This document shows positions 11,380-23,060 of a DNA stretch of 64,000 nt, one piece after another. Position numbers and translations under genes: made by a program. This DNA comes from Ursus arctos (Eukaryota > Chordata > Mammalia > Carnivora > Ursidae), in assembly GCF_023065955.2 (NCBI RefSeq), contig NW_026622974.1:25265718-25329717 (forward strand), read 5' to 3'. The notes under the pieces were generated by a model. It was given only the letters and a program-made list of their open reading frames with translations, made no database searches and was not told the origin of the DNA. Numbering within the stretch: position 1 is the first letter of the stretch; every line of letters starts with the position of its first letter.

Positions 11380-11880
11380 AGTGTTCTAGAAGTTCACTGA
11401 AAGTAAAAATCACCAAGAGCAGGAGCTGGGGAAGGCAGTACAAAAGAGGTAGTTCTTGAGGAAGAGGAGAATCAGACTTAAAGAAGAGTAGCAATGTTAT
11501 TCTAGGTAGGAGAGGTTTGTCTCTATACTTAGTGCACATGCTTTTCACATTCCTGGAAGCAGATATAGTTATCAGGGAGAAATTTAGGAGAGGGGATAGA
11601 CAAAGGAGTGATTATTGCGTTGGGACTCTCTGTGTAGACATGTTTGCCAAAGCCGTGAATGGATTAGACACTTGCAGATCAGAGAGTCTGTGACCAAGAC
11701 CAGAGGGAGGCAGCAGTCAGAAGTGGAATCGTTAAAGGAGCAAACAGTGGCCTGCGAGACTGCAAGGATAACCAGAACAGAGAAGTTTTAGGAGAAGAAG
11801 GCTTTCAGAAGGAGGTATAGTCAGGAAAATTAAATGCAATAGGGAGGTAAAAGGGGCTAGGAAAGGGCATTTAATTTTGG
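11380..11880 (-). mobile_element. Possible L2 remnant
   Basis: Purine-rich stretches such as GGAGAAGAAGGCTTTCAG resemble reverse L2, but the match is weak. Confidence 0.3.
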
Positions 11881-12480
11881 AAGACATTAAAACTGTTTTC
11901 TAAGCTCTTTATGGAAGTGTGTTGTGAAACTGCTGCAGAACCTGTTTTCCATCCTCTGTACAGTGAGAGTCAAGAAAGTGAATCTTCCATATGTTGGGAC
12001 CATTTCTCAAGTTTTTCTCAGGCAAACATTTACCTTTTTTTTTTTTTTTCACCTTTGCCAAATTTCATTGCTCGTTTTGTTTTTGGCATTTAGTTTACTT
12101 TTGAAACAAATGCTCTATTTTTTCCATGGAATTCTGGCAACTTTTATATTCTATGACGAAAATTCTTTAGAATTTATATCGCAGCCCAAGGAATATTGTT
12201 AATATATATGTAAATGGCCTTGAAAATAAGGCTTGACTGACGTTTTATTCATCTGGGTTATTTTTTGTTTGAAGAATTATAGTTAACTCCTGAATCAACT
12301 GATAAAGTTGACAATAACTTGTTTCTGGGGAGACTCTCAGTTTATTTTTGAAAGATATGTTTATTTTCAGCACTTTTTCTCTCTTAACTGCAAGAAGTAC
12401 AATTCCTTCTGTGTAAATTAAGATACTAGTGTCTTTTGATTCAGTACTACATTTGAAATTGGTTTAAGAGGTGTTTATAA
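11881..12480. other. Unassigned AT-rich intron sequence
   Basis: Nothing recognised. Confidence 0.5.
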
Positions 12481-12487
12481 AATATAT

Positions 12488-12501
12488 CTGCCCTCTGCTG
12501 G
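12488..12501 (-). promoter_or_regulatory. Candidate CTCF-binding motif
   Basis: The minus strand reads CCAGCAGAGGGCAG, a full match to the CTCF core pattern CCASYAGRKGGCRS. Sequence alone cannot show occupancy. Confidence 0.45.
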
Positions 12502-12769
12502 TGGAAATACATTATTGCTCAACTCAATAGCTTCAGTAATTTAGTCAAATGAAGCAATACTCCGTAATATCAAGAGTGGCCATAAAATTACATTAAAGAA
12601 AAATACTTTTATCATTTGAAAGGAATATATTTTCTTTAGGGCATTCCTGTACAATGAATTGTTCTGCCCAAAAGGCCAGTAGTGTCATGGGTTAGAAATA
12701 CCCAGTACACTGATGATTATTTTTACATTATGTGTTTTTGTATCCCTTTTGAATTTTTTTGCAAGTTCT

Positions 12770-12960
12770 AGATCTGTTCTGCCTAATGTGGTAGCCAATA
12801 GCCATATTTGGCTATTTAACTGAAGTTAAATTTTTAGTTCCTTATTCCCACTAGCCACATAATCAAGGCTTAATAGCCACCTGTGGGTAGTAGCTCCCAG
12901 GTAGGACGGTGATATGTTTCTATGTCACAGAAAGTTCAGTTGACACTGTTATTCTAATGT
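12770..12960. mobile_element. Non-autonomous DNA transposon remnant (hAT-like)
   Basis: CTGCCTAATGTGGTAGCCAA, ACTAGCCACATAAT and TCACAGAAAGTTCAGTTG recall the palindromic type with TAGCCACATGTGGCTA. The family name is not asserted. Confidence 0.5.
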
Positions 12961-13009
12961 TTGAATTTTAAATAACAAGGATTATTATTTTAATGAAATA
13001 ATTATTCTT

Positions 13010-13211
13010 TTTTTTTTTTTTAAAGATTTTTATTTATTTATTTGACAGAGATAGAGACAGCCAGCGAGAGAGGGAACACAAGCAGGGGGAGCGGGAGAGG
13101 AAGAAGCAGGGTCATAGCGGAGGAGCCTGATGTGGGGCTCGATCCCAGAACGCCGGGATCACACCCTGAGCCAAAGGCAGGCCCTTAACCGCTGTGCCAC
13201 CCAGGCGCCCC
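13010..13211 (-). mobile_element. CAN-SINE, younger type
   Basis: Full antisense copy. A 16-bp duplication TGAAATAATTATTCTT lies at 12994-13009 and 13212-13227. Confidence 0.95.
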
Positions 13212-13227
13212 TGAAATAATTATTCTT

Positions 13228-13720
13228 AAATTTGCAATGAATTTCTTGCTTTGTCGTGTACCTTTTTCAGATAAACAAAGTTATCAGTAAAGAATCCCAG
13301 TTAGCTAAGGGGATCTCTTGAGTAGTATTTTACTTTAAGACTTTTTTGTACCCCCCGTAATTTATTGTACCTTATATATATATGTATTGCCAGATGATCA
13401 GAGTACAGTTTTCTCAGTGTAGAGCATTGAACATTTGTAGTGTTTTCATTCTCTGTTTGGAAGATTAAAGTTAAGTTAAAAATAACATTCTCTGTGTTAC
13501 TAATTGAGGTAATAGCCTCTTCCTCTATTTGGTGTGTGTTTGGGTGGAAGGAAGGCTAAAAATCAGAGCATATGTAGAGAAACTTAAGATTTTATGATAG
13601 GGTAAATCATAGTTTAATGGATGTTGGTTGATTTAAAAAAATAGACATTTTACCAGCTTCCTCTAATGGTAACATCTTGCAAAACTATAGCACAGTATTA
13701 TAACCAGCATATTGACATCA
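13228..13720. other. Unassigned intron sequence
   Basis: Nothing recognised. Confidence 0.5.
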
Positions 13721-13724
13721 GTAT

Positions 13725-14850
13725 AATCATCCAATTTTACTGTGATTTTTTTCTTTTTTTCAGTTTTGGTTGTACTTGTGTGTATTTAGTTCTATACAGT
13801 TTTATCACGTGCAGATTCACATATCTGCCACCACAGTCAAGACACAGTATGGTTTCCATCACCACTAGGATCTCGCGCATTGTCCTTTTATAACCACACA
13901 CAACTTCCTCCCATTTTGCACCCCTCCCATCCCTGACCTCCAGCAAGCATTAATCTGTTTCCCACTTCTAAAATTTTGTTATTTCAAATATACTATATAA
14001 ATGGAATCATATGATACTTTTGGGATTGGTGTTATTTACTCAGTGTTATTCTTTGGAGATTTGTCCAAGAGGTTGCATGTATTAATAGTTTTTTCCTTTA
14101 TATTAATAAGTAGAATTTTATGCCATGTATGTGCATGTACCGTAGTTTGTTTAAGCATTCACCTGCTGAAGGACCTCTGAGCTATTTCTAGTTTTTGACT
14201 TTTATGAATAAAGCTGTAAATTTGTGTACAGATTTTTGTGTGACATAAATTTTCATTTCTCTGCTAAGTGCCCATAGTACGGTGCCCATAGTACAGTTAC
14301 TAGGTTGTATGGTAATGGTGTACTTAGAATCATAAAAAAACCGCCAGGCTTTTCCAAAGTGGCTGTATTATTTTACTTTCCCACCAGCTATGTATGAATA
14401 GTCCATTGTTTTCACATCTTTTCTACCATTTGGTGTTGTCACTGTTTTTTACTTTATCCATTGTTGGATGTGTAATGATAGTGATACTGGTTTTGATTTG
14501 CATTTCCCTAATGGCTAATGGTTTTGAACATCTTATTCATGTGCTTATTTTGCCCTCTCTATATTCTCTTCAGTGAAATATCTGTTCATGTCTTTCATTT
14601 TCTAATTGATTTTTTTTTACTGAGTTGTGTTTTTTTTTTTAAATAGACTTTTTAAGAGAAGTTTTAGGTTCACAGCAAAATTGAGAAGGTACAGAGATTT
14701 TCCATCTACCTCTTGCCTCTCCACATGTGTAGTTTCCGCCATTATCAAAATAACTGTTGAACTTTGAAAGCGCTTTATATACTTTAGACATTAGTCTTTT
14801 GTCAGGTACATGCAGCTATTTTCTCCTGTAGCATGTCTTTACATCCTTTT
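13725..14850 (-). mobile_element. Old L1M fragments
   Basis: Reverse L1 3' landmarks: ATGGTTTCCATCACCACTAG, AAATGGAATCATATGATACT, TTCCAAAGTGGCTGTATTAT, GTTTTGATTTGCATTTCCCT and AGGTTCACAGCAAAATTGAG. The open frames here are by-products. Confidence 0.7.
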
Positions 14851-14859
14851 CACATGGTC

Positions 14860-14918
14860 TTTTTTTTTTTTTTTAATTTTGTTTGAAAGAGAAAGAGTGA
14901 AAGAGCACAAGCAGTGCT
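14860..14918 (-). mobile_element. Truncated CAN-SINE tail
   Basis: Poly-T, then a TTTGAAAGAGAAAGAGTG-like start and GAGCACAAGCAG; the rest of the SINE is missing. Confidence 0.5.
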
Positions 14919-14919
14919 T

Positions 14920-15321
14920 ATATAAAAATATTTCACTATTACTAGAACTTGGGCTAGGGAAGTAGGTGTAGCTGACCATGAAAGGTGCTTAGGGGAATTA
15001 AACTTTATCTGATGGGTTATAAATCTGAAAAGCGATGTTTGGATCCAGGAGGTTACTTCAGAGGACATTGTAGTAATCTAGGACTCTAGCTGACAAGATC
15101 CTGAACTGGGACAGAGGCCCAGCTGGAATGAGATTAAAGTCATGGATTTGAAAAAAAATTAAAAGATAAAATGATTAGTAAAAAATAAAATGATTATGGT
15201 GTTTGCTTGGTTGAATGGTTATGGATGATGAAAGAGGAGCAAGAATGACATCTTTATTTTTCCCCTTAAGTCATTAGGTAGATAGTGTTCTTACCAACTG
15301 AGTTGGAGGAATCAGGAAGAG

Positions 15322-15378
<57 letters not shown>

Positions 15379-15520
15379 GAGGGTGAGAGGGAGGGGCTAA
15401 GTGGAGAGGTGAATTCCATCTGGGACATGTTTAACTGGTGATGCTATGGTGTCCAAGTTGGTTATTAAGAATCTGATGCTTAGAGAAGAGATCAGTGCTA
15501 GAGGTATACCATATTTTCTC
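14920..15520 (-). mobile_element. L2 remnant, reverse, split by a microsatellite
   Basis: GATCCAGGAGGTTACTTCAG and TTGTAGTAATCTAGG match the reverse L2 order (variant of GCAGTAATCCAGG), with an L2-like AAGAATGACATC region after. Confidence 0.5.
15323..15379. repeat. Compound (TG)n(AG)n microsatellite
   Basis: About 11 TG units run into about 13 AG units, then an imperfect purine tail. Confidence 0.95.
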
Positions 15521-15544
15521 AATTAAAAAAAAAATACTTTCTTG

Positions 15545-15832
15545 GAACATAAGAACTAGGATGATCGGTAGGGGAAGAAAGGGATAAAGAAAGGGGGGGT
15601 AATCAGAAGGGGGAATGAAACATGAGAGACTATGGACTATGAGAAACAAACTGAGGACTTCAGAGGGGAGGGGGGTGGGGGAATGGGATAGACCGGTGAT
15701 GGGTAGTAAAGAGGGCACGTATTGCATGGTGCACTGGGTGTTATACAGAACTGATGAATCATTGAGCCTTACATCGGAAACCGGGGATGTACTGTATGGT
15801 GACTAACATAATATAATAAAAAATCATTAAAA
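15545..15832 (+). mobile_element. Severely 5'-truncated L1 insertion (3' end only)
   Basis: CATGAGAGACTATGGACTAT, AACAAACTGAGGACTTCAGA, GTGCACTGGGTGTTATACAG and AATAAAAAATCATT plus poly-A form the carnivore L1 3' end. The 18-bp direct repeat AAAAAAAATACTTTCTTG ends at 15544 and again at 15850. Confidence 0.92.
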
Positions 15833-15850
15833 AAAAAAAATACTTTCTTG

Positions 15851-16285
15851 TGTTTCTGATTTTGAGAAGTTCCATAATTAATGTGTACCTTTAATGTTTT
15901 ATTTCTCCATGAAAATTATTATGTATCATATATAATCAGTGGAGTAGGAAGTATAGAGTTTGGTCTTTTATAGTAATAAATGAAGTTAGCAAGGAAAAGT
16001 GTGGGGTACAGAGAAAAGGACATGTTAGTCTTACAAAAATGATTTGTAGATATAGAGTGATTTCATATGGATTTTGTCATTTGATGTCCATAGTGGTCAT
16101 TTGAATATGGAAGATGGTATTTTAATTTAAAGATAAAGAAACTGATGTTCGGAGAAGTGTAAACGCAGGGATAATTTTTTCTTTTTATTATAGTTGTCTG
16201 TTGAATGATCATGCACAAGTATTCTTTTCATTTATTACTCATTTCTGCAAATGAAAGCATATAATGAGATGAAGGAAACTATTGA
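15851..16285. other. Unassigned intron sequence
   Basis: A short MIR-like piece (TTTAAAGATAAAGAAACTGA) lies near 16120-16160; otherwise nothing. Confidence 0.5.
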
Positions 16286-16289
16286 TGAA

Positions 16290-16348
16290 ATACTCTCCCC
16301 CACCATTTTCCAGTCTTCTAATATTAACATTTTACCACGTTTGTTTTC

Positions 16349-16400
<52 letters not shown>

Positions 16401-16650
16401 TTTTTTGACTCTTAGATATGCTCCCACATCCCTAAATACGTCAGTGTTGATCTTCTAAAAATAAGAATTTTCTTACATAACCACAGTACAGTTATCAAAA
16501 TGGGAAATTATCATTGATATGATACTATTTTCTAGTGTATGGACCTTACTCAGATTTCACCAATTGTCCCAATAATGTCAGGGATAAATTTTTGATTTGT
16601 CATAGTCAACAAATATGAACGAAAGTGTCATGTAAATAAGCAAACTTTTA
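16290..16650 (-). mobile_element. Old L1M fragment
   Basis: CTTACATAACCACAGTACAG and TTTCACCAATTGTCCCAATA, preceded by TTTTCCAGTCTTCT, are reverse L1M 3' landmarks. A microsatellite interrupts it. Confidence 0.65.
16349..16398. repeat. Compound (AT)n(AC)n microsatellite
   Basis: About 10 AT units followed by about 15 AC units. Confidence 0.95.
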
Positions 16651-16689
16651 GATTGATGTCAGAGCATTTGTAAACACAGTCTGCTTTTT

Positions 16690-16891
16690 TAACAAAAAGA
16701 ACTTATTTGAGAGAGAGAGAGGGATTGAGAGCATGTGCGCACATGTGCATGAGCAGGGGGAGGGGCAGACAGGAAGGGAGAAGCAGGCTCCCCACTGAGC
16801 AGGGAGCCTGACATGGGGCTTGATCCTAGGACCCTGGGATCACGGCCTGAGCCCAAGGCAAACGCTTAATGAATTGAGCCACCCAGGCGCC
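16690..16891 (-). mobile_element. CAN-SINE, older copy
   Basis: Antisense copy ending GAGCCACCCAGGCGCCG. A diverged duplication (ACACAGTCTGCTTT) is seen at 16674-16687 and 16895-16908. Confidence 0.9.
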
Positions 16892-16909
16892 GTAACACAG
16901 TCTGCTTTC

Positions 16910-17262
16910 TTAAGATAATTAACGGATGTAAGTCTCTCTGAGTATATTTGCCTGCTCTATTTCCTGCAGTTAGACTTTGAGGTTTGGAGAGAGTAGGGGG
17001 TAGATTACTTTTGGGTTTTGCCTTATAACCCCTTGCCATTCCTGGTAGAAGAGCAGTGCATGCCCCAAATATTCTTTGGAGGAATCTTAGCATTATTTTT
17101 CTTATTTAGCTTTATTTTCTCTCTTTTCTTTCTTCACACTTTCTAAGCATGTGCTGGGCACTGAATTAAAATGCTGAAGTCTGTATATGTACTGATTATG
17201 CTGATTTATTCGTAGGGACTACAAATAGTTTGAGCAACAACCATTTACAAATACTTCATAGT
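16910..17262. other. Unassigned intron sequence
   Basis: Nothing recognised. Confidence 0.5.
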
Positions 17263-17278
17263 AAATGTTTTATTACTG

Positions 17279-17470
17279 GGGCGCCTGGATGGCACAGCGG
17301 TTAAGCGTCTGCCTTCGGCTCAGGGCGTGATCCCGGCGTTATGGGATCGAGCCCCACGTCAGGCTCCTCCGCTATGAGCCTGCTTCTTCCTCTCCCACTC
17401 CCCCTGCTTGTATTCCCTCTCTCGCTGGCTGTCTCTATCTCTGTCAAATAAATAAATAAAATCTTTAAAA
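17279..17470 (+). mobile_element. CAN-SINE, younger type
   Basis: Full length with a 16-bp duplication AAATGTTTTATTACTG at 17263-17278 and 17471-17486. Confidence 0.95.
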
Positions 17471-17598
17471 AAATGTTTTATTACTGTATTTGATGTAGGG
17501 ATGTAAAAGTAACCCTTCACAGACCCTTTAAACAAACAAACAAAACCTCATCGGTATTGCTTAAACATGCCTTAAACATTTCTTAAGGTATGCCTTAA

Positions 17599-17629
17599 AC
17601 CTGAGGAAGGCATATCCACTTCCTCAGGT
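17599..17629. repeat. Perfect inverted repeat, 11-bp arms
   Basis: ACCTGAGGAAG and CTTCCTCAGGT around a 9-nt loop. There is no T-run after it, and it sits at the edge of an L2 piece. Confidence 0.85.
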
Positions 17630-18005
17630 CCGTTGTGCTTATTGCTCCTTTTGCCTTAATTCCTCTTGCCCACATAGCTGCATAGTTTGTTCCCCCACCT
17701 TCTTCAGATCTCTGGTGAAATACAACTTTTCCTGACCAAATAACAATTACCGTTCCCTTCCTCCTTTCCATCGATACTCCTTATCCATTTTTCCTTTATT
17801 TTTCTCCATAATATTCACTGCTGTTGACACACTGTTACTTTTATGTGTTTGTATACGGCTTTCCATTGGAATTTAAGCTCCATGAGGGCAGGAGTTTATC
17901 TATTTTGTTTATCATTGAATCTCCAGGGCCTTGTACAAGGTACAGTACAAGATATAGTAATACCTTGAAATAGTAAGCACTCAGTAAATATTTGTTAGGT
18001 AAATA
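17630..18005 (+). mobile_element. L2 3' end
   Basis: CCTTCTTCAGATCTCTGGTG, TTTATTTTTCTCCATAATAT, TTTAAGCTCCATGAGGGCAG and CACTCAGTAAATATTTGTTA follow the L2 3' order. Confidence 0.85.
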
Positions 18006-18900
18006 CATGTGTTGCTATTCCGAGTCTAACGGACTTAAAAAAGAAAAAAAAAAACATCTGAGGGAATTATCTAAATATTATAACTTAAATGCTCTTTCTG
18101 AATAGAGAGGTTTTAAATTCCTTTATTCTAGAACTTTTCTTTTAAAGGTTTTATGTTCTAATATGTAATTGGTTTGGTTGTGCATAAGGTTCTTACCAAA
18201 TAAGATACTGAAGAGAGATGACTGCAGTGATAAGATTGACTCTTTTTTTATAAAACAAAAATGTTCGTTTCTTACCACTTAATGCCAATCTTGTTCCAGA
18301 CAAATTTTGGGAGAAGAAATTAATTACCTCTGTTGTTGCAGGTGATCTTTGTATTTACAGGGCATTGTTGTTTTGCTTTTGGGTCTTTTTTTTTTTTTTT
18401 TTTTTTTTTTGGATAGGAGATTTTTGTGAGCTCATTTTTTAGTAATCACAGTTGCTTGGCCTCTATTAATATTTCATATACCAACTTCCAGGAAGTGATT
18501 GATTAAAATAGCATGACTCTTCTAATCAGCATTGTAGTGACTCTTTAAAGCTTGTAAAGTCAGTCAGGAACCCTGATTATCAAGTGTTATCCCTACATGT
18601 CATCTTTTAGCGTCATGATGCTGCTTAATAGGAAAACATGAATTTGAGGTAGGTCAGCCATAGGTGACTAGGTCATACCAAAGTATGTTAGTTACTTTCA
18701 GATTTAAAAAAAAATAACGTTTTATTTCCTTCTTAGTATAACCTTATAGCTAAAATACTTATTATTTTAAAAAGCTAAACATTCCGTTGTATATGTTTGC
18801 TGGAAGAAATGGTGTGGCAATTCAAAATAATTATTGTTGAAATACTATTTATGGAACTTCTCTTTAAACTTTTTGTTTAATTCTGAAACTTTTTTTTTTG
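18006..18900. other. Unassigned intron sequence with a long T-run
   Basis: An uninterrupted T-run lies near 18387-18410. No gene seen. Confidence 0.55.
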
Positions 18901-18906
18901 AAATTT

Positions 18907-19048
18907 TTATTTTTTTTTAAAGATTTATTTATTTTAGAGAGAGAGAGAACACGTGTGTGCAGGGAGGGGCAGAGGGAGAGAATCTCATGCAGGCTCCCCA
19001 CTGAGTGGGGAGCCTGACATGAGGCTTGATCTCGCAATCCATGAGATT
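18907..19048 (-). mobile_element. CAN-SINE, older copy, head missing
   Basis: TTTTTAAAGATTTATTTATT to CAATCCATGAGATTATG. The tRNA-like end is absent, so it is truncated at its 5' end. Confidence 0.85.
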
Positions 19049-19069
19049 ATGCATTAAAGAAATGTATGC

Positions 19070-19285
19070 AGGTTTTTTTTAAAAACAGCCTTATTGAGAT
19101 ATAGCTTACATACTATAAAATTCACTTATTTTAAGTGTGTAATACAATGATTTTTAATGTATTAACAGAGTTTTGCAGCTATCACCATAGTAAAATTCTA
19201 GAACATACCTATCATTCCCAAAAAACCCCTCCTCATGCTTATTTTCAGTGATTCCCCTCCCCCTACCACACCACACATATACACA
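19070..19285 (-). mobile_element. Old L1M 3' end
   Basis: GCCTTATTGAGATATAGCTT, CATACTATAAAATTCACTTA and GTTTTGCAGCTATCACCATA. Confidence 0.75.
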
Positions 19286-19955
19286 TGCAAGTTGTAGTTT
19301 GGTTGCTTACAATGTAGAAAACATGTTTTCAGGGGTTATTGCCTGGTTCTTTTGCTGATCTACAAGTGAACTTAAATCTGTAACCTAGCTGACCATGAGC
19401 AATGAAAGGCTCGGGTAGAGAACAAAAGGCCTTGGGATAGGAAAAGAGAAAGGGCTTCTTTCTTGTTTCATGCTAGATTGTAGACAGTATTTTGATACAG
19501 GCTGTTCTCTTTAGTCCTTTTATTGCTTTACTGTGTGTCCCCTTCCCTAGGCATCAACTACTACGATGCTGTCTAATGAAAATTCTCTTTTAAGTCTCAG
19601 TTGATTTTGCCCTTGTCCTCCTTTCTTTTCCCCCTTGATCAAAATTCTCTATCCTTTACAATTTCCTTCTCCAACAGATCAAACCAAATCCAGTTCTACT
19701 GCCTCTAATTTTGGGCATTATGGGGAAAGAAATAAAGTGAACTTGTAGTAGTGTGGGTATTGATACTTCTGGAGAGTTGAAAAGATTATTTGCATCTTTA
19801 AATCTGTCTTATTGACTTCAACAGTAAGTGACTTGGCATTTCAAAAAGTTAACAGGATAAAGCAAAAGCAGTCAGCCAATGTAAAGGAATTTTGTTTGGA
19901 AGGTTGGAATTATCGTAGTAGGGGATGCAGAGTTTCCACAATCGCATTTTGGGAT
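19286..19955. other. Unassigned intron sequence
   Basis: Perhaps an L2 scrap at 19600-19710; otherwise nothing. Confidence 0.45.
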
Positions 19956-19964
19956 CTGCCTGTG

Positions 19965-20105
19965 GTATAGTCTTGGCTCTTTCTCTCCCCCTTTCTAGCA
20001 TTTTGACCTTAAGTTTCTCAGTCCTGAAAATGGTGTGGTAATACTACTTACCTCACATATTTATTAGGATTACATCAGACAGTATATCTGGAAATATGAA
20101 TGCGT
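19965..20105 (+). mobile_element. MIR remnant
   Basis: ATTTTGACCTTAAGTTTCTC and GTGGTAATACTACTTACCTC follow MIR order. Confidence 0.55.
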
Positions 20106-20915
20106 GTTCAATATGGTGGTGGTTTACTCTAAAAGTTACCTCCTAGCAGTTTTGGCAGCAGAACTCAGGGGGCTGCAAGGTCTTAGCTGTTATTTGTAAA
20201 CTAGAGACGGCCTATGTGTTTATACCAGATGTTACAATGCATATAGACCATACAGAGATCAATAAAATGATCCTATTCTCAAAGAGATCACTCCCTGTTT
20301 CTCAGAAAACTTAGCTAAAACACTTAAGTGTAGATGATCATTGTGATAAATGTTACAAAAGTTTTGGGGGAATTGGAGAAGACGTTATAGAACTAAGTCT
20401 TAAAAAGAAATGACATTTAGCAGCTACTATTATATTCTCTGCTTATCTTGTTTTATTTTCTATTTATAAAAAAATTCAAAGTAGCTTTTCTGTTTGTTAG
20501 TCTGTCATGGTAATCAGAAACTTAAGAGAAATTTGTTCTCAGAAGAGAATGCATTTTCCTTATTTCTCAAATAGTATGAAAGCTACAAGATAAGTATATT
20601 TAGCTCTCAGTAAAATTCCTGTTCATTGTTTAGATATATAGTATTTTAAAGTATTGTTTAGATAGGTAATAACTTAGAGTTCTATAAACCTCATTTTTCC
20701 ACTTTCTACAGAGTTTCCGTATCTTAAAACCATCTTTCATCTCTATTTGAAAGTTATTAGCCATTTGGTACTTGGTATTAAGTGCATATATATCACAACT
20801 TAAAAAAAAATCAAATTTGTGTTTCCATAAAAGAAACAACAATAATTAGGTGCTACATTATTGGTTTTTTTTTTGTCTTATGCATTACAGCATAGCTGAA
20901 ACTCTTCAAGGTTGG
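20106..20915. other. Unassigned intron sequence
   Basis: Nothing recognised. Confidence 0.5.
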
Positions 20916-20919
20916 AGGG

Positions 20920-21205
20920 GAGAGGTACTATTCATTTTACCTAGAATGTACTTCATCCAGACTTTATGTGTTATAACTTATCTTTCAGTAATCGTCTCAA
21001 ATGCCATGGTCCCTACACAGCTTATACTAATATCCCTGGCCAGCATTCATCTTTTCCTCTTATGTGTTCCCCTATCATTTGTACTTCACTATAACCATTC
21101 ATTGTATGACTTCCTAGAATATAAACTCCTTGAAGGCAGGACCTGTGTTTTGTCTTCTTCATTTAATACCTCATAAAAACAGGCATTTAATACATATTTG
21201 GTGAT
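20920..21205 (+). mobile_element. L2 3' end
   Basis: CTAGAATATAAACTCCTTGA, AGGCAGGACCTGTGTTTTGT and CATTTAATACATATTTGGTG. The 108-codon open frame at 20850-21176 is a by-product. Confidence 0.75.
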
Positions 21206-21359
21206 TTAAATCAAATCTGGAAAAATAAGGTTTGATGAAACTGTGCTTTATTATTATTTAATACCTCTTAGAATTTTGGCTCTGAAATAAAGGATTAAAT
21301 CTCTGGCACATTTATTTCCTGCCACTAACAAGCAAATATAATTCACATTGAATTAGGTA

Positions 21360-21730
21360 GATTTCAGGCTTAGATGCTGTAACAAGAGACCTCCAAATAC
21401 TGTGACTTAAACAGGATATAAATTTATTTCTCCTTCACATTAGTCTGGAGATGAATTAGTCTGTGCAGTATGGACAGAGTAGTTATGTCATCTTCAACAT
21501 GGGGCTTTCATATCTGAGTCAAAGATACCAGATTCATTTCTTATGATTCTCTGGCTAATGGGAAAGGGGAAGAGGCAAGGGGAACACATGCCTAATTTGG
21601 TTAATGCCAGAACATCATTTCAGCTCACATTCCATTGGCCAGAACTTGGTCATGTGGCCACAGCTGCAGTGGAGGCTGAGAATTGTAGTCTCTATCTGGG
21701 CAGCCATGTTTCTAGCTAAAATTTAGGGGC
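21360..21730 (-). mobile_element. MaLR/LTR-like remnant
   Basis: GATGCTGTAACAAGAGACCT, ATTGGCCAGAACTTGGTCAT and GAGAATTGTAGTCTCTATCT belong to a common ancient mammalian repeat. The family name is uncertain. Confidence 0.5.
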
Positions 21731-22029
21731 TTTTACTATTAAAGAGGCAGAATGGCTAAATGGATATTAAAAACAATTGTCCTGCTTCACAGTTAATTGT
21801 TTTTGTTTTCATTTTTTAAAATAGTAGATGAATTGCTTCAGGCATCAAAGAAAGAACCTGTATATTTGACTAAGTCATCAGACTTAGCAGATTTTTTATT
21901 ATGCTGCCTCTACACCCTTAGTATAGGCCTGTTTCCTTATTGTAGGTGATGTGGAGGGCCATGTAGAGCCTGGCTAGTGAGAAATTTACCATTTACTTTA
22001 GCAGATAAAACTAATTACAAATGAAAAAA

Positions 22030-22420
22030 TATCAGGTACCTATTGGAACATACATACTGTGTGAAACAAGCTGTCATGGGCTGTAGACATCTATAGGAAA
22101 GGAGAGTGGAAGGATGAAGTCATAAAGAAAGGCTTTCTGGATAATATGGACTAGTTAGGCCTTGAAAATGAGGTAAGATTTGTATGGTCATAAGCTGAAC
22201 AATCTAGGCAAGGGAAATAGTGTGTAGGAAAGTTTCAATACAGGATAATTGAGTTGTATTCAAGAGAAAGCAATGAGTCTGTTCTGATTGGCTCCCTGAG
22301 TATGTACGTTGGAGAACTGCAAAATAAAGTTGGTTTAAGAAGGATCAAGATTATAAGTGGTCATGAAAGCAAAACAGAGGAAAATAGAAAACTGTTAAAA
22401 GCTTGGAGTTGGAGACTGAA
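22030..22420 (-). mobile_element. L2 remnant, reverse
   Basis: AAAGGCTTTCTGGATAATAT, TTAGGCCTTGAAAATGAGGT and GGCAAGGGAAATAGTGTGT follow the reverse L2 3' order. Confidence 0.5.
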
Positions 22421-22439
22421 ATAGTGAAAGAGTTTAATC

Positions 22440-23060
22440 TGATAATTCAGAGTGGGTGAATCTCCTTTCTTTTCTCCTCCTTCCATACTAATCTGATAAT
22501 GGAATTCAGAATGAATGAATTCCCTCCCTCTCCTGCCTGATCTCCATGAGGTTACCTATGACCTCTTAGTTTTAACACTTGCGTTTATTCTCTCCTAATC
22601 CCATTCTTGACTTCCCTGAAGTTTTTGACATTGTCGACTGTATTTTCTTTAAGATCCTGGCCTTTTTCTTGGTATTACTTTTCATTTTCTCCCTAAGACT
22701 TTGTATTCTGCTTCTTTTGCTCTTTTGTTCTTGTGGCTACAACTGCCATCTTGAAGGTGCTCAGGTTTGTATATCTAGTTTGAACATAAGTCCTGTATTC
22801 CTCATTGTTTGATGGACATTTTCATCTCCATGTGTCACTGTCATTTAAAGCATTCAGTAGATTACCTGCAAAATTTTCTGAGTCTACAAGTACCTTTATG
22901 CTTTAAATCCCAGATTTAAATAGAACACGACATTTTGGTCTCTACTTTCTCCTTTATCACTGTTTCCCAATCACTAACTCCTGTCAGTTCTTCCTGGTGA
23001 TTCTCACATTTGTCCATTTCCGTTCTTATTGTTGCCACATTTATTAATCCTTTAAGGTGA
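22440..23060 (+). mobile_element. L2 fragment (ORF2 region)
   Basis: GAAGTTTTTGACATTGTCGA, CTTCTTTTGCTCTTTTGTTC and GTTTCCCAATCACTAACTCC resemble L2 in order. The 77-codon open frame at 22579-22812 is a remnant of it. Confidence 0.55.
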
